Below are positions 18,717 through 27,868 of a DNA stretch of 64,000 nt, in pieces. The translations under genes were made by a program, and so were the position numbers. The notes under the pieces were generated by a model. That model was not told the DNA's origin and did no database searches. It was given only the letters and a program-made list of their open reading frames with translations. Source of the DNA: Mesorhizobium mediterraneum (GTDB lineage: Bacteria > Pseudomonadota > Alphaproteobacteria > Rhizobiales > Rhizobiaceae); assembly GCF_002284565.1 (NCBI RefSeq), contig NZ_NPKI01000043.1:62001-126000 (forward strand). Reading direction: 5' to 3'. The first letter of the stretch is position 1. Each line of letters begins with the position of its first letter.

Positions 18717-20300
18717 ATGACCGATAGAACGCATTTTTTAAGTGGGATTGTCGCGAAAGGCGAAATGTCCCGCCGTGATTTTCTAGGACGCGCCGCCATG
18801 CTTGGCGCCGGCGTCGCCTTGGCAAACGGCTTGGTGGCGCCTTCGGCGCACGCAGAAAGCCCTGTCAAAGGCGGGGTGCTCAAGGCTGGTATGCAGGGTG
18901 GCGCAGCCACCGACAGCCTTGATCCCGCGATCTTCGAAAGCCAAGTATCCTATTTCTTTGGCCGTCAGTGGGGCGAACAGCTCGTGCAGATCGACGCCAA
19001 GCGCGAACTTCAGCCCGCGCTCGCCGAAGAGTGGGGCGCGTCTAAGGATGCGAAGATCTGGACCTTCAAAATCCGCAAAGGCGTGCAGTTTCACAACGGT
19101 AAGGAAATGACGCCGGCGGACGTCGTCGCCACCATGGAGCGCCATTCGGACGCCAGTTCCAAGTCTGGCGCACTTGGCATTATGCAGGGTATCGAGAAGA
19201 TTGCAGTCGATGGCCAGAACGTGGTCTTCACGCTCAAGGAGCCAAATGCTGACCTTCCGTTCCTTATGGATGATTACCACCTTATGATTCAGCCTAACGG
19301 AGGCAAGGACAATCCTACGGAAGGTATTGGTACCGGTCCTTACAAGGTTACGGTCAATCAAAGCGGCGTCCGGCTCGGAGGCGAGAAATTCGCCAACTAC
19401 TGGCGCGATGACCGCGGCTTCGCGGACCAGATCGAGATCATCGTCATCAACGATACCACCGCCCGTATGTCGGCCTTGCAGGGCGGCCAGGTTCACATGA
19501 TTAATCGTGTCGAGCCTAAGGTGGTCGAACTTGTCAAGCGCCTCCCGGGGATTATGATCCGCAACGTGAGTGGCCATGGCCATTACTTGTTCCTTGCCCA
19601 CTGCAACACGGCCCCTTTCGACAACAACGACTTGCGGCTCGCGCTGAAACTCGCGGTCGACCGGGAAGAGCTCGTACAGAAGATCCTGAAGGGCTATGGC
19701 TCCGTCGGCAACGACACGCCGATCAACAAGTCCTATCCTCTCTTCACCGAGATGGAGCAACGCACCTTCGATCCGGACAAGGCTAAGTTCCATTACAAGA
19801 AATCCGGACATTCGGGATCGGTGCTCCTTCGGACGTCGGATGTCGCCTTCCCAGGTGCCGTCGACGCCGCTCAACTCTACCAGCAGAGCGCCGCTAAGGC
19901 CGGCATCAAGATCGAGATCAAGCGCGAACCAGGTGATGGCTACTGGTCTGAAGTATGGAACAAGCAGCCCTTTTCTGCGTCGTACTGGGGGGGCCGTCCA
20001 ACGCAGGACCAGATGTATTCCACTGCGTACTATTCCAAGGCACAATGGAATGATACCCGCTTCTTCAATGAGAAGTTTGACAAGATGCTTCTCGAGGCAC
20101 GCGCGGAGCTTGATGCCGACAAGCGCAAGAAGCTCTATGCCGATATGGGCCAAATTGTCCGCAACGAAGGCGGGGCAATCGTCCCGATGTTCAACGACTT
20201 CATCGACGCCACAGGACCGCAGGTCGGCGGGTGGTACGAAGACGGCAACCAAGAGATGATGGGGGGCTACGCGCTTTCTAAGTGCTGGCTGAAGACCTGA
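18717..20300 (+). CDS. Peptide/nickel-type ABC transporter substrate-binding protein, Tat-exported
   Basis: The 527-residue protein belongs to SBP family 5 (DppA/OppA type). Its N-terminus carries a twin-arginine signal (SRRDFLGRAAMLGAG) followed by APSAHAES, so it should be folded before export to the periplasm. Family landmarks include WTFKIRKGVQFHNGKEMTPADVVATMERH and NDLRLALKLAVDREELVQ. It is followed by permease genes, both broken, and an intact double ATPase. It would capture short peptides or amino-acid derivatives. The start ATG follows AAGGGGAACTGCA. Confidence 0.95.
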   Translation: MTDRTHFLSGIVAKGEMSRRDFLGRAAMLGAGVALANGLVAPSAHAESPVKGGVLKAGMQGGAATDSLDPAIFESQVSYFFGRQWGEQLVQIDAKRELQPALAEEWGASKDAKIWTFKIRKGVQFHNGKEMTPADVVATMERHSDASSKSGALGIMQGIEKIAVDGQNVVFTLKEPNADLPFLMDDYHLMIQPNGGKDNPTEGIGTGPYKVTVNQSGVRLGGEKFANYWRDDRGFADQIEIIVINDTTARMSALQGGQVHMINRVEPKVVELVKRLPGIMIRNVSGHGHYLFLAHCNTAPFDNNDLRLALKLAVDREELVQKILKGYGSVGNDTPINKSYPLFTEMEQRTFDPDKAKFHYKKSGHSGSVLLRTSDVAFPGAVDAAQLYQQSAAKAGIKIEIKREPGDGYWSEVWNKQPFSASYWGGRPTQDQMYSTAYYSKAQWNDTRFFNEKFDKMLLEARAELDADKRKKLYADMGQIVRNEGGAIVPMFNDFIDATGPQVGGWYEDGNQEMMGGYALSKCWLKT

Positions 20301-20316
20301 GCCACGCTGGGTACTT

Positions 20317-21275
20317 ATGTCTCCTTCAATCTCGGTGCTGATCGCCCAGCGCGTTGCGCTGGGCATCTTGTTGGTGCTTGCCATCTCGGTCCTGATTTTC
20401 GCCGGTACGCAGATCCTGCCCGGCGACGTTGCGCAAGCCATTCTCGGACAGTCGGCCACGCCGGAGTCGCTGGCCAACCTGCGCGAGCAGCTCGGGCTCA
20501 ACCAGCCCGCCTATATCCGCTACTTCCATTAGCTGGGCGGTGTGCTCACCGGCGACCTCGGCACCGCCATGTCGAGCGGGCAGGACATAGCGACATCGAT
20601 CAGGGAACGGCTGTGGAACACGCTATTCCTGGCCTTCTGGGCGGCTATCGTTGCCGTTTCGCTGGCGATCACGCTTGGACTGATCGCGGTGCGCTATCGC
20701 AATGGTTGGGTCGACAAGCTGATCTCCGGGGTGGCGCTCGCCTCGACCTCGTTCCCGGAATTCTTCATCGGCTATCTGCTCGTCTTCTACTTCGCGGTCC
20801 AGCACCAGTGGTTCCCCGCGATCTCGACCGTCTATGACGGAATGTTTTTCGGCGAGCGCTTGCAGGGATCGCGCTGCCGGCGGCGGCACTGACACTGGTG
20901 GTGCTCGCCCACATGCTGCGCATGACGCGCGCGGCGATCCTCAACGCCATGCAGTCGGCCTATGTCGAGACGGCGGAGCTCAAGGGGCTCTCGGCCTTCG
21001 CGGTCCTCCGCAAGCACGCGTTCCCGAATGCGATCGCGCCGATCATCAACGTCGTCATGCTGAACCTTGCCTACCTCGTCGTCGGCGTCGTCGTAGTCGA
21101 GGTGATCTTCGTCTATCCGGGCATGGGGCAATTTCTCGTCGACCATGTCACCAAGCGAGACGTGCCCGCGGTGCAGGCGGTCGGCCTGATCTTCGCGGCC
21201 GTCTATATCAGCCTCAATATCATCGCGGACATCGCGGCGATCGTCGCCAATCCGCGGCTCAGACGTCCTAAATAG
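20317..21275 (+). pseudogene. DppB-type permease with a nonsense codon and a frameshift
   Basis: The product begins MSPSISVLIAQRVALGILLVLAIS and runs through the first membrane helix to YIRYFH, where TAG at 20530-20532 replaces the Trp normally found in YFHWLGG. The same frame continues to about 20860 (TSIRERLWNTLFLAFWAAI). An indel then moves the remainder (ALPAAALTLVVLAHMLRMTRAAILNAM, with the EAA-like loop) into another frame ending at 21275. Two independent lesions make it nonfunctional. The stop overlaps the dppC start as TAGTG. Confidence 0.9.
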
Positions 21276-22110
21276 TGGCGGCCGATATGCTCAATACCAG
21301 ACGCATCCCCATCGCGGCGCTGATCGGCCTGGTGCTGACGACCATGTTTGTGCTGCTGGCCGTGTTTGCGCCTTTGATCGCGCCGCACGGCAATGCCGAG
21401 ATCGTCGGCGATGTGTGGGAGCCGATGTCGTCGGCCTATTGGCTGGGCACCGACAATCTCGGCCGCGATCTGTTGTCCCGCATGATCTATGGCGCCCGCA
21501 TCACGCTGTTCATCGCCGTGCTCGCCACCGCGCTGTCCTTCTCGCTCGGCACCATCCTGGGCTTCTCGGCGGCGGTATTTGGCGGCTGGTTCGATACGAT
21601 CCTGTCGCGCCCCGTCGACCTCTTGATGTCGATCCCGACGCTGATCATGGGTCTGGTGGTGCTGTCGGTGCCCCTCCAACCTGGTGACGCTGATCCTGGT
21701 CATGGGCATCCTCGACTCGACCCGCGTCTACCGCCTGTCACGGGCGGTCGCGGTCGACATCAACGTCATGGATTATGTCGAGGCCGCGAAACTGCGCGGC
21801 GAAGGCAGCGGCTGGATCATCTTCCGCGAAATCCTGCCCAATGCGCTGTCGCCGCTGGTATCCGAGCTCGGTCTGCGTTTCATCTATGCGGTGCTGTTCC
21901 TGTCGACGCTTTCCTTCCTCGGCCTCGGCGTACAGCCGCCCGATGCCGATTGGGGCGGCATGGTGAAGAAGAACAAGGACGGCATCGTCTTCGGCATTCC
22001 GGCGGCGCTCATCCCAGCTGCGGCGATCGCGGCGCCTGGCGATCTCTGTCAATCTCGTCGCCGACTGGGTGCTCAACCGCACGACCAGCCTGAAGGGAGG
22101 ACGCGGCTGA
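21275..22110 (+). pseudogene. DppC-type permease with two frameshifts
   Basis: The N-terminal third (RRIPIAALIGLVLTTMFVLLAVFAPLIAPHG, then LGTDNLGRDLLSRMIYGARITL) is in one frame to about 21680. The central part with the permease loop (DYVEAAKLRGEGSGWIIFREILPNALSPL) is in a second frame. The C-terminus (LAISVNLVADWVLNRTTSLKGG) is in a third, the last shift being explained by one extra C near 22036. The stop overlaps the ATPase start as TGATG. With dppB, this removes both membrane subunits of the importer. Confidence 0.9.
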
Positions 22111-23765
22111 TGGCTGACGGCAAGGCGAAGTCCACGCCTCTCCTCGACATCCGCAACCTGCGCATCGAAGCGACGGTCTATCCGCCGGGCGAGGCGCCGA
22201 AGACCATCACGCTGGTCCACGACGTTTCGCTGACGCTTGAGAAGGGCAAGGTGCTCGGCCTGATCGGCGAATCCGGCGCCGGCAAATCGACGATCGGCCT
22301 GTCGTCCACGGCCTATGGCCGCGGCGGCGTGCGCATCACCGGCGGCGAGGTGATCCTCAACGGCCGCGACATCCTGAAAGCAGGCCCAAAGGGCGTGCGG
22401 GCGTTGCGCGGACGCGAGGTGTGCTATGTCGCGCAGTCGGCGGCGGCGGCCTTCAATCCGGCGCACCGGCTGATGGACCAGGTGGTCGAGGCCGCGCTCC
22501 TGCATGGCACCGCCACCCGGGCCGAGGCCGAAAAGCGCGCCGTGGCACTCTTCAGGAAGCTCAGCCTGGCCAATCCCGAGATGATCGGCGAGCGCTACCC
22601 GCACCAGGTTTCCGGCGGCCAGCTGCAGCGCGTGATGACGGCGATGGCGCTGTGCTCGGAACCGGACCTGATCGTCTTCGACGAGCCGACCACGGCGCTC
22701 GACGTAACGACGCAGATCGATGTGCTGGCGGCGATCAAGGATGTCATCCGCGACAGGCATGTGGCGGCTTTATACATAACCCACGACCTAGCCGTCGTGG
22801 CACAGGTATCCGACGAGATCATGGTGCTGCGCCACGTCCGGCTGGTCGAATGGGGCGGCACGCGCCAGATCATCAAAGAGCCGCGCCAGGAGTACACCAA
22901 CGCGCTGGTTTCGGTGCATGAGATCGAACACCAAGAGCAGAAGCCCGGCACGAGCCCGTTCCTGTCGGTCAAGAACATCACCGCCGCCTATGGCCGCAGC
23001 CACATCAAGGTGCTGAAAAACGTCTCGGTCGACATTTTCCCGGGCCAGACGCTGGCGGTGGTCGGCGAGTCCGGCTCCGGCAAATCGACGCTGGCGCGCG
23101 CCATCACGGGCCTCTTGCCGCCGGAACAAGGCACCGTCACCTTCGACGGACGGCCGCTCGCCAACCGGCTTGCCGATCGGCCCAAGGAGGATCTGCGCCA
23201 GTTGCAGATGATCTACCAGATGGCCGACGTGGCGATGAACCCGCGCCAGACCGTCGGCACCATCATCGGCCGGCCGCTCGAATTCTATTTTGGTTTGCGC
23301 GGCCGCGAGCGCGACAAGCGCGTCGCCGAATTGCTCGACGAGATCGAGATGGGCAAGGGTTTCGTCGACCGCTACCCGGCCGAGCTTTCCGGTGGCCAGA
23401 AGCAGCGCGTCTGCATCGCCCGCTCGCTTGCCGCCAAGCCGAAGCTGATCATCTGCGACGAGGTGACTTCGGCGCTCGACCCGCTGGTGGCCCACGGCAT
23501 CCTCAAGCTGCTCCTCAATTTGCAGCAGATCGAGAAGGTGGCCTATCTCTTCATCACGCACGACCTTGCGACGGTGAAGTCGATCGCAGACTCGATCGCG
23601 ATCATGTATCGCGGCGAGGTGGTGCGCTATGGCTCCAATAGCAAGGTGCTGACGCCGCCCTTCGATGCCTATACCGACCTTCTGTTGTCCTCTGTTCCGG
23701 AAATGGAGATCGGCTGGCTGGAGAAGGCGATCTCGGGCCGGCGCATGGCGAGCGGTGGAAATTGA
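22110..23765 (+). CDS. Fused DppD-DppF type double ABC ATPase
   Basis: The 551-residue protein has two complete nucleotide-binding domains. The first has Walker A GESGAGKST near residue 52, signature VSGGQLQRV and Walker B LIVFDEPT. The second has Walker A GESGSGKST near residue 319, signature LSGGQKQRV and Walker B LIICDEVTSALDP. It would energise peptide import with the two permeases. The start ATG 22110 overlaps the dppC stop. The ATPase is intact although its permease partners are broken. Confidence 0.93.
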   Translation: MADGKAKSTPLLDIRNLRIEATVYPPGEAPKTITLVHDVSLTLEKGKVLGLIGESGAGKSTIGLSSTAYGRGGVRITGGEVILNGRDILKAGPKGVRALRGREVCYVAQSAAAAFNPAHRLMDQVVEAALLHGTATRAEAEKRAVALFRKLSLANPEMIGERYPHQVSGGQLQRVMTAMALCSEPDLIVFDEPTTALDVTTQIDVLAAIKDVIRDRHVAALYITHDLAVVAQVSDEIMVLRHVRLVEWGGTRQIIKEPRQEYTNALVSVHEIEHQEQKPGTSPFLSVKNITAAYGRSHIKVLKNVSVDIFPGQTLAVVGESGSGKSTLARAITGLLPPEQGTVTFDGRPLANRLADRPKEDLRQLQMIYQMADVAMNPRQTVGTIIGRPLEFYFGLRGRERDKRVAELLDEIEMGKGFVDRYPAELSGGQKQRVCIARSLAAKPKLIICDEVTSALDPLVAHGILKLLLNLQQIEKVAYLFITHDLATVKSIADSIAIMYRGEVVRYGSNSKVLTPPFDAYTDLLLSSVPEMEIGWLEKAISGRRMASGGN

Positions 23766-24046
23766 GAACGACTCTTCCAGCCCGTTGAACTGCCAGAGAC
23801 AAATGGCTCCGGCCCCGGGCGATGGCTGTCGGTCTGACAGGCTGTCTACACCGGAAATGGTAGAGCCTCGTGAGGCCGAAAGGCAGTCATGTCAGGGAAT
23901 TTGGGCGTTCCAGTCGGCCCCCGGACTAGTACTAACTGACCAAACACCCCCTGCTCTTCGGCTTGGACGCGCCAGCTGCCGGACGGTCAGCGAGGACGAT
24001 GAGCTGGGATCTGCGCGGCGGTGCGGAACGGACTGTCGTCAGGTTA

Positions 24047-25342
24047 CTACGCAGCCTTGATAATTTCGTAGTCACCGTCAGCGAACCTGGAGGACTTGAA
24101 CTTGCTCAAATCGAGAGACGGCGCGCCGTCCACGATCCACTTGCTCATCTGTTTACCTACGACAGGACCCAGGGCGAAGCCGTGACCGCTAAAGCCGCAC
24201 AACGCGTATACGTTGTCGTGGCCGTGAAGACGGTCGATGATCGGAATGAGGTCCGGTGTGGTGTCGATCCGTCCGGCCCAGCTGTCCGCCAAAGTCAGGT
24301 CGCTGATGTGGGGGAACAGGACACGAAATTCGGCTAGGTTCTGTTTCACCTTCGCGATATTCGTGGCAGGCTCCGAGAGCGGACTGTGCTTGCCTTTTCC
24401 CGGCAGCAGATCCGTCAAGCTTCTGATAGTGTCACGTCCGAACCCGATACGTAGCAAGCCTTGGTTCTGCTTTAGAGCGGGCAGGAAATACCGAAGGTTT
24501 GTGAAGGCCTGGAGCGTCAGGTCGTAGTCAGTTCCGGCATTCCGATAACCGTTTCCGATGATGAAGGACCCATCTGGCCTGGGTCGGTAAGCCGTAGTCG
24601 GCGTCCACATGGCAATTTGAGTGAACGGAGTGGTGGCCGTCGTCAGGCCCACCGATGATCGGATGTTCTGTACGGGCAGGTTGTAGCTGAGTTTCGCGAG
24701 GAGCCTCCTCGACCCGATACCACTGGCGACGACTATCTTGGCGCATTGATAAGTGGTCCGCAGCGTGCGGATGCCTGTCACGCGACCGCTGGTTCTCGTA
24801 AGTCAATGACGACCTCGTCGTTGAAGAACTCGGCACCAGCCACCTTCGCCGCGCGGGCTAACGTGTGCGTCGACAACTTGGGATCGCCGTGTCCGTCATC
24901 TCGCGTGAAGAGCGCGCACCGTCAGCTTCCAGCGAGTTGGGGCAGCTTTTCCTTGAGCGCTTTCGCATTCAGTATTTCCGAAGTCAGCCCGTGCGTCTGC
25001 GCATCGAGATAACTCGTTTCCACGACCTGTTCGTCTTCGGGCGTTTCAGCAGGCATGAGGATACCTGACTTCACGCGGTGGGTGGATTCGAAGCCGAACT
25101 CATCGGTGATCTCGTCCCAAAGGACAGAAGCCTCAGCTGCCAACGGGATTTCAGCCGGGTGGCGGCCTTGCTTTCGGATGAAACCCCACGCGCGGCTTGA
25201 CTGTTCTCCCGCGACCGGACCGCGATCGAAAACCGCAACGCGCACGCCTTGGCGGGCCAGGTTAATAGGCGGTCGAACACCCAGCGATGCCTGCCCCGAT
25301 TATGCCGACGTCGTAAGCCTTGGGAGTGGCGGTCTTCGCCAT
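24047..25342 (-). pseudogene. FAD-dependent amino-acid oxidoreductase (DAO family), multiply frameshifted
   Basis: ATG 25342 starts MAKTATPKAYDVGIIGAGIAG, the dinucleotide-binding fold, which hits TAA after CSTAY; the sequence goes on in another frame (LARQGVRVAVFDRG, SSRAWGFIRKQGRHPAEIP) to about 24922. After a region with further shifts, the C-terminal half (24781-24047) carries SDLTLADSWAGRIDTTPDLIPIID and ALCGFSGHGFALGP, typical of glycine/D-amino-acid oxidase-like flavoproteins. At least two indels are present. It lies 92 bases behind the dipeptidase gene, so it was probably the second gene of that operon, oxidising an amine released by the peptidase. Confidence 0.85.
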
Positions 25343-25434
25343 GAAAGCGTGGTCCTCAGTAGCATCGTCTACCTGCGCTAGGCTTGTCAGAATCGGGCAG
25401 CGCGCCTCTTTCGACTGCCGCCGGCTGCCAATGC

Positions 25435-26436
25435 CTACTCCCAGTTCGCGGCTGCTACTCGCATGAAGTTGCCGCCAAGAATTCCGCTGATGTCCATGTT
25501 GCTATAGCCCTTGGCCGACAGGGCGGCAGTCAGTTGGGGGAACACCTCGATGTCCACGAATTCGAGGCTGGCTGCGCCTTGGTAGTGTTCAAACGGCCAG
25601 TAATCTGTAGCGTTCTCGAACCGAGTAGCAAGCGCGTTCGTGATCTCCGCAAAATCGGTGCCAATGCCCACGTGCTGCGGGCCAACCAATTCGCAGTAAT
25701 GGTCAATGTTGCGGACTAAGAGATCGAGATTGGATGTCGCGTCACCCGGCTTCGCTAAGAAAAGGCGAATTCCGGTGACGCCGATGACGCCTCCGGTGTG
25801 CGCACAGGCGATAGCCTGCTCGTTCCAGATGTTGCGTGGGTGGTCGTGCAGGACGCGGCTGTTCGAATGGCTGATGACGATGGGTTTCGACGAGGTCTCC
25901 GCCATGTCAATCGACATTTTCGGGCTGCAGTGAGTCCCGTCCACGAGCATACCGACGCGGTTCATCTCCCTGACAACCTCTCGGCCGAACTGGGTAATCC
26001 CGGTGTCAGAGCCGTGGCAACCGCTACCTCCGGCATTGTCCTTGTTGTAGACGAATGAGATCTGACGAACGCCCAGACGATGGTAGGTTTCAACGAGTTC
26101 GATCTTACCGTCGAGTGCCGAGACACCCTCGATGTCCATGGATACAGCGAGCTTACCTTCCCGCTTGGCTGCGAGCACATCCGCTACGCTCGAAACGAGA
26201 ATGTACTTGTCTGTGTTCTGGCTCAGGAATTTGCGATATCCAGCGATGACCGGGAAAGTATCATGCCAAGGCAAGACGTCGTAACCGACGTTGGTGCTGA
26301 CGAACGTGAACCCGGCCTTCCGAATCCGCTCCAGGGAGTTGACGTCGATCGGAACCTGAGGGTCCATTCCGCAATGGGCATCCCAAACGATGCTCTTCTG
26401 GAATAGTTCGTTCACATTGAACTGGGTCACGTCCAT
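25435..26436 (-). CDS. M19 (renal/membrane) dipeptidase family protein
   Basis: The 333-residue protein starts at ATG 26436 (MDVTQFNVNELFQKS); longer frames upstream run through the conserved promoter box and are unlikely. M19 landmarks are MDIEGVSAL (metal-bridging Glu), VISHSNSRVLHDHPRN (metal His and following segment) and HVGIGTDFAE. The first metal motif, normally HxD, reads DAHCGMD here, so the Asp position holds Gly. Members near amine catabolic genes have been linked to small dipeptides or cyclic amino compounds. It may cleave what the neighbouring peptide importer once brought in. Confidence 0.88.
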   Translation of the reverse strand: MDVTQFNVNELFQKSIVWDAHCGMDPQVPIDVNSLERIRKAGFTFVSTNVGYDVLPWHDTFPVIAGYRKFLSQNTDKYILVSSVADVLAAKREGKLAVSMDIEGVSALDGKIELVETYHRLGVRQISFVYNKDNAGGSGCHGSDTGITQFGREVVREMNRVGMLVDGTHCSPKMSIDMAETSSKPIVISHSNSRVLHDHPRNIWNEQAIACAHTGGVIGVTGIRLFLAKPGDATSNLDLLVRNIDHYCELVGPQHVGIGTDFAEITNALATRFENATDYWPFEHYQGAASLEFVDIEVFPQLTAALSAKGYSNMDISGILGGNFMRVAAANWE

Positions 26437-26485
26437 AGCAATCAAGCCTTTGCAAGTTGGATGCCAGTACCATTCGCGGAGCCGG

Positions 26486-26515
26486 CGATGCCTGTCCAAC
26501 AGCAAATTGATATGG
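26486..26515 (-). promoter_or_regulatory. Conserved cargo box B, upstream of the dipeptidase
   Basis: On the minus strand the box reads CCATATCAATTTGCTGTT, then GGACAGGCATCG, ending 50 bases before the dipeptidase start. Similarity to box A extends a few bases further upstream (TCATCGC). The matching distance from the start codon in both cases supports a promoter or activator site. Confidence 0.6.
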
Positions 26516-26775
26516 CGCGATGAGAAAGTGAGATCGGCGACTCGCTGGGCAGGAGTTTGGAGTTTCTTTTGTCTCTGCAGAACGACGGCCACTCGATCCA
26601 GACGATCCAGCGAGTGGTGCCTGTTTTGGGAATGCCGGAATCGTCGTGCAGTCCATGCATTTGCGACCCCGGGGGCCCGAGCCATACCGACCGCAACAAC
26701 CCTGGTTCCGAGACTCGGGACGCTGACCAATTGCTAGGCGTTTTGAGGAATGCTAGGCAGCGGGCCAAACCGCGA

Positions 26776-27714
26776 TCAACCTCCAGCATCGCTTCCCGAG
26801 ACGATGCCGATGAAATTCCGTAAGACGGGTGCCGTGTTGTCCTTTCGCCAAGCCGCGTAAAGGTGAAACGGCTCTGGGTTTTCCAGAATGGCTACCGTGG
26901 CGACGCGGTTTGAGTAGGTGGCAGCCACCGAGCTTGCGATCAGGACGACCCCGACGTTCTCTTCTACGAGAGCGAACGCGCTTTCGTTGTCCTGCATCAT
27001 GATGGAGGGCCGCGGGAGGAAACCAGCTTGGCGGCAGATGTTGTTGATACGTCGGGTGTAAATCTGCCAAGGCTCTGTCGACCACAGCAAAATGTGTTCG
27101 TCTTTCAGTTCAGAGGCGGAGATCGATTCCCGCTGCGCCAATCTATGGGTTTTAGCGACTGCGACAGCTACTTGGTCTTCGAAAAGGTGTATGGCGTCCA
27201 ACTCATCGTCTATAACAGGTCCGACCACGAACCCGATGTCGACCTCGCCGCGGCTGATCGTCCCCGCGGTGTTCTCGGGGATCATTTCCGATGTCGCCTG
27301 GCTGATTAGGCGCATATCCACATTCGGATACTGCCTGTAGAACTTGGCCAGCATCTTCGGCAAAAACGTTCGGATCGAGATTTCGTTGTAGCCGATCTTC
27401 AACTGCCCCACTTCACCACGAATCGCGGATAGCGCCTTGATCGAGATTTCATCCAGGCCACCGACAATCGTCCGGGCGTATTGAAGGAGATTTTGTCCGA
27501 CCGAACTCGGCTTCACACCTCGTGCACTGCGCTCGAATACCGGAACGCCCAACTCGGCCTCCAGTGTCTGGATTGTACGGCTGATGGCCGACAGCGAAGT
27601 GTTCAAGCGCTCCGCAGCGCGCCGGAACCCTCCTTCATCGTATACCGCCAGCAATGCGCGGAGCTGCTGCAGATTGATCCGCGGTGATCTTATCAAGGCA
27701 TCACCCCATACCAA
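26776..27714 (-). CDS. LysR-type transcriptional regulator of the cargo genes
   Basis: The protein has an N-terminal winged HTH (LQQLRALLAVYDEGGFRRAAERLNTSLSAISRTIQTLE) and a LysR substrate domain (KIGYNEISIRTFLPKMLAKFYRQYP, then DIGFVVGP). No ATG start is available; TTG at 27714 gives 312 residues and TTG at 27696 gives 306. The later start seems better because the first lies within conserved box C. It is divergent from the aldehyde dehydrogenase gene and intact, so it is the natural candidate to bind boxes A, B and C. Confidence 0.88.
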   Translation of the reverse strand: MVWGDALIRSPRINLQQLRALLAVYDEGGFRRAAERLNTSLSAISRTIQTLEAELGVPVFERSARGVKPSSVGQNLLQYARTIVGGLDEISIKALSAIRGEVGQLKIGYNEISIRTFLPKMLAKFYRQYPNVDMRLISQATSEMIPENTAGTISRGEVDIGFVVGPVIDDELDAIHLFEDQVAVAVAKTHRLAQRESISASELKDEHILLWSTEPWQIYTRRINNICRQAGFLPRPSIMMQDNESAFALVEENVGVVLIASSVAATYSNRVATVAILENPEPFHLYAAWRKDNTAPVLRNFIGIVSGSDAGG

Positions 27715-27735
27715 ATAGCTGTTTGACAGGTATCG
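27706..27735 (+). promoter_or_regulatory. Conserved cargo box C, between the LysR and aldehyde dehydrogenase genes
   Basis: The box reads CCATACCAAATAGCTGTT, then TGACAGGTATCG. It contains TTGACA and a short inverted pair ATACC/GGTAT. It is the most diverged of the three boxes but aligns without gaps over about 30 bp. Its place beside the regulator gene fits autoregulation plus activation of the divergent gene. Confidence 0.55.
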
Positions 27736-27868
27736 TTTATCATCGCATGGTGCCTCCGTCTAATGCGCGCAACGTGCCGCACGAAACTGTGCGCGAAGGC
27801 GACCCCAAAGCATGCCAACCACCAACCCTGTCCCCATCTCTGGCGAGACTGGTGATATAGGCGATACG

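Noticed and set aside
18783..20501. 572-codon minus-strand frame across the peptide-binding protein
   Set aside because: The + strand encodes a complete Tat-exported SBP; the antisense product has no recognisable feature.
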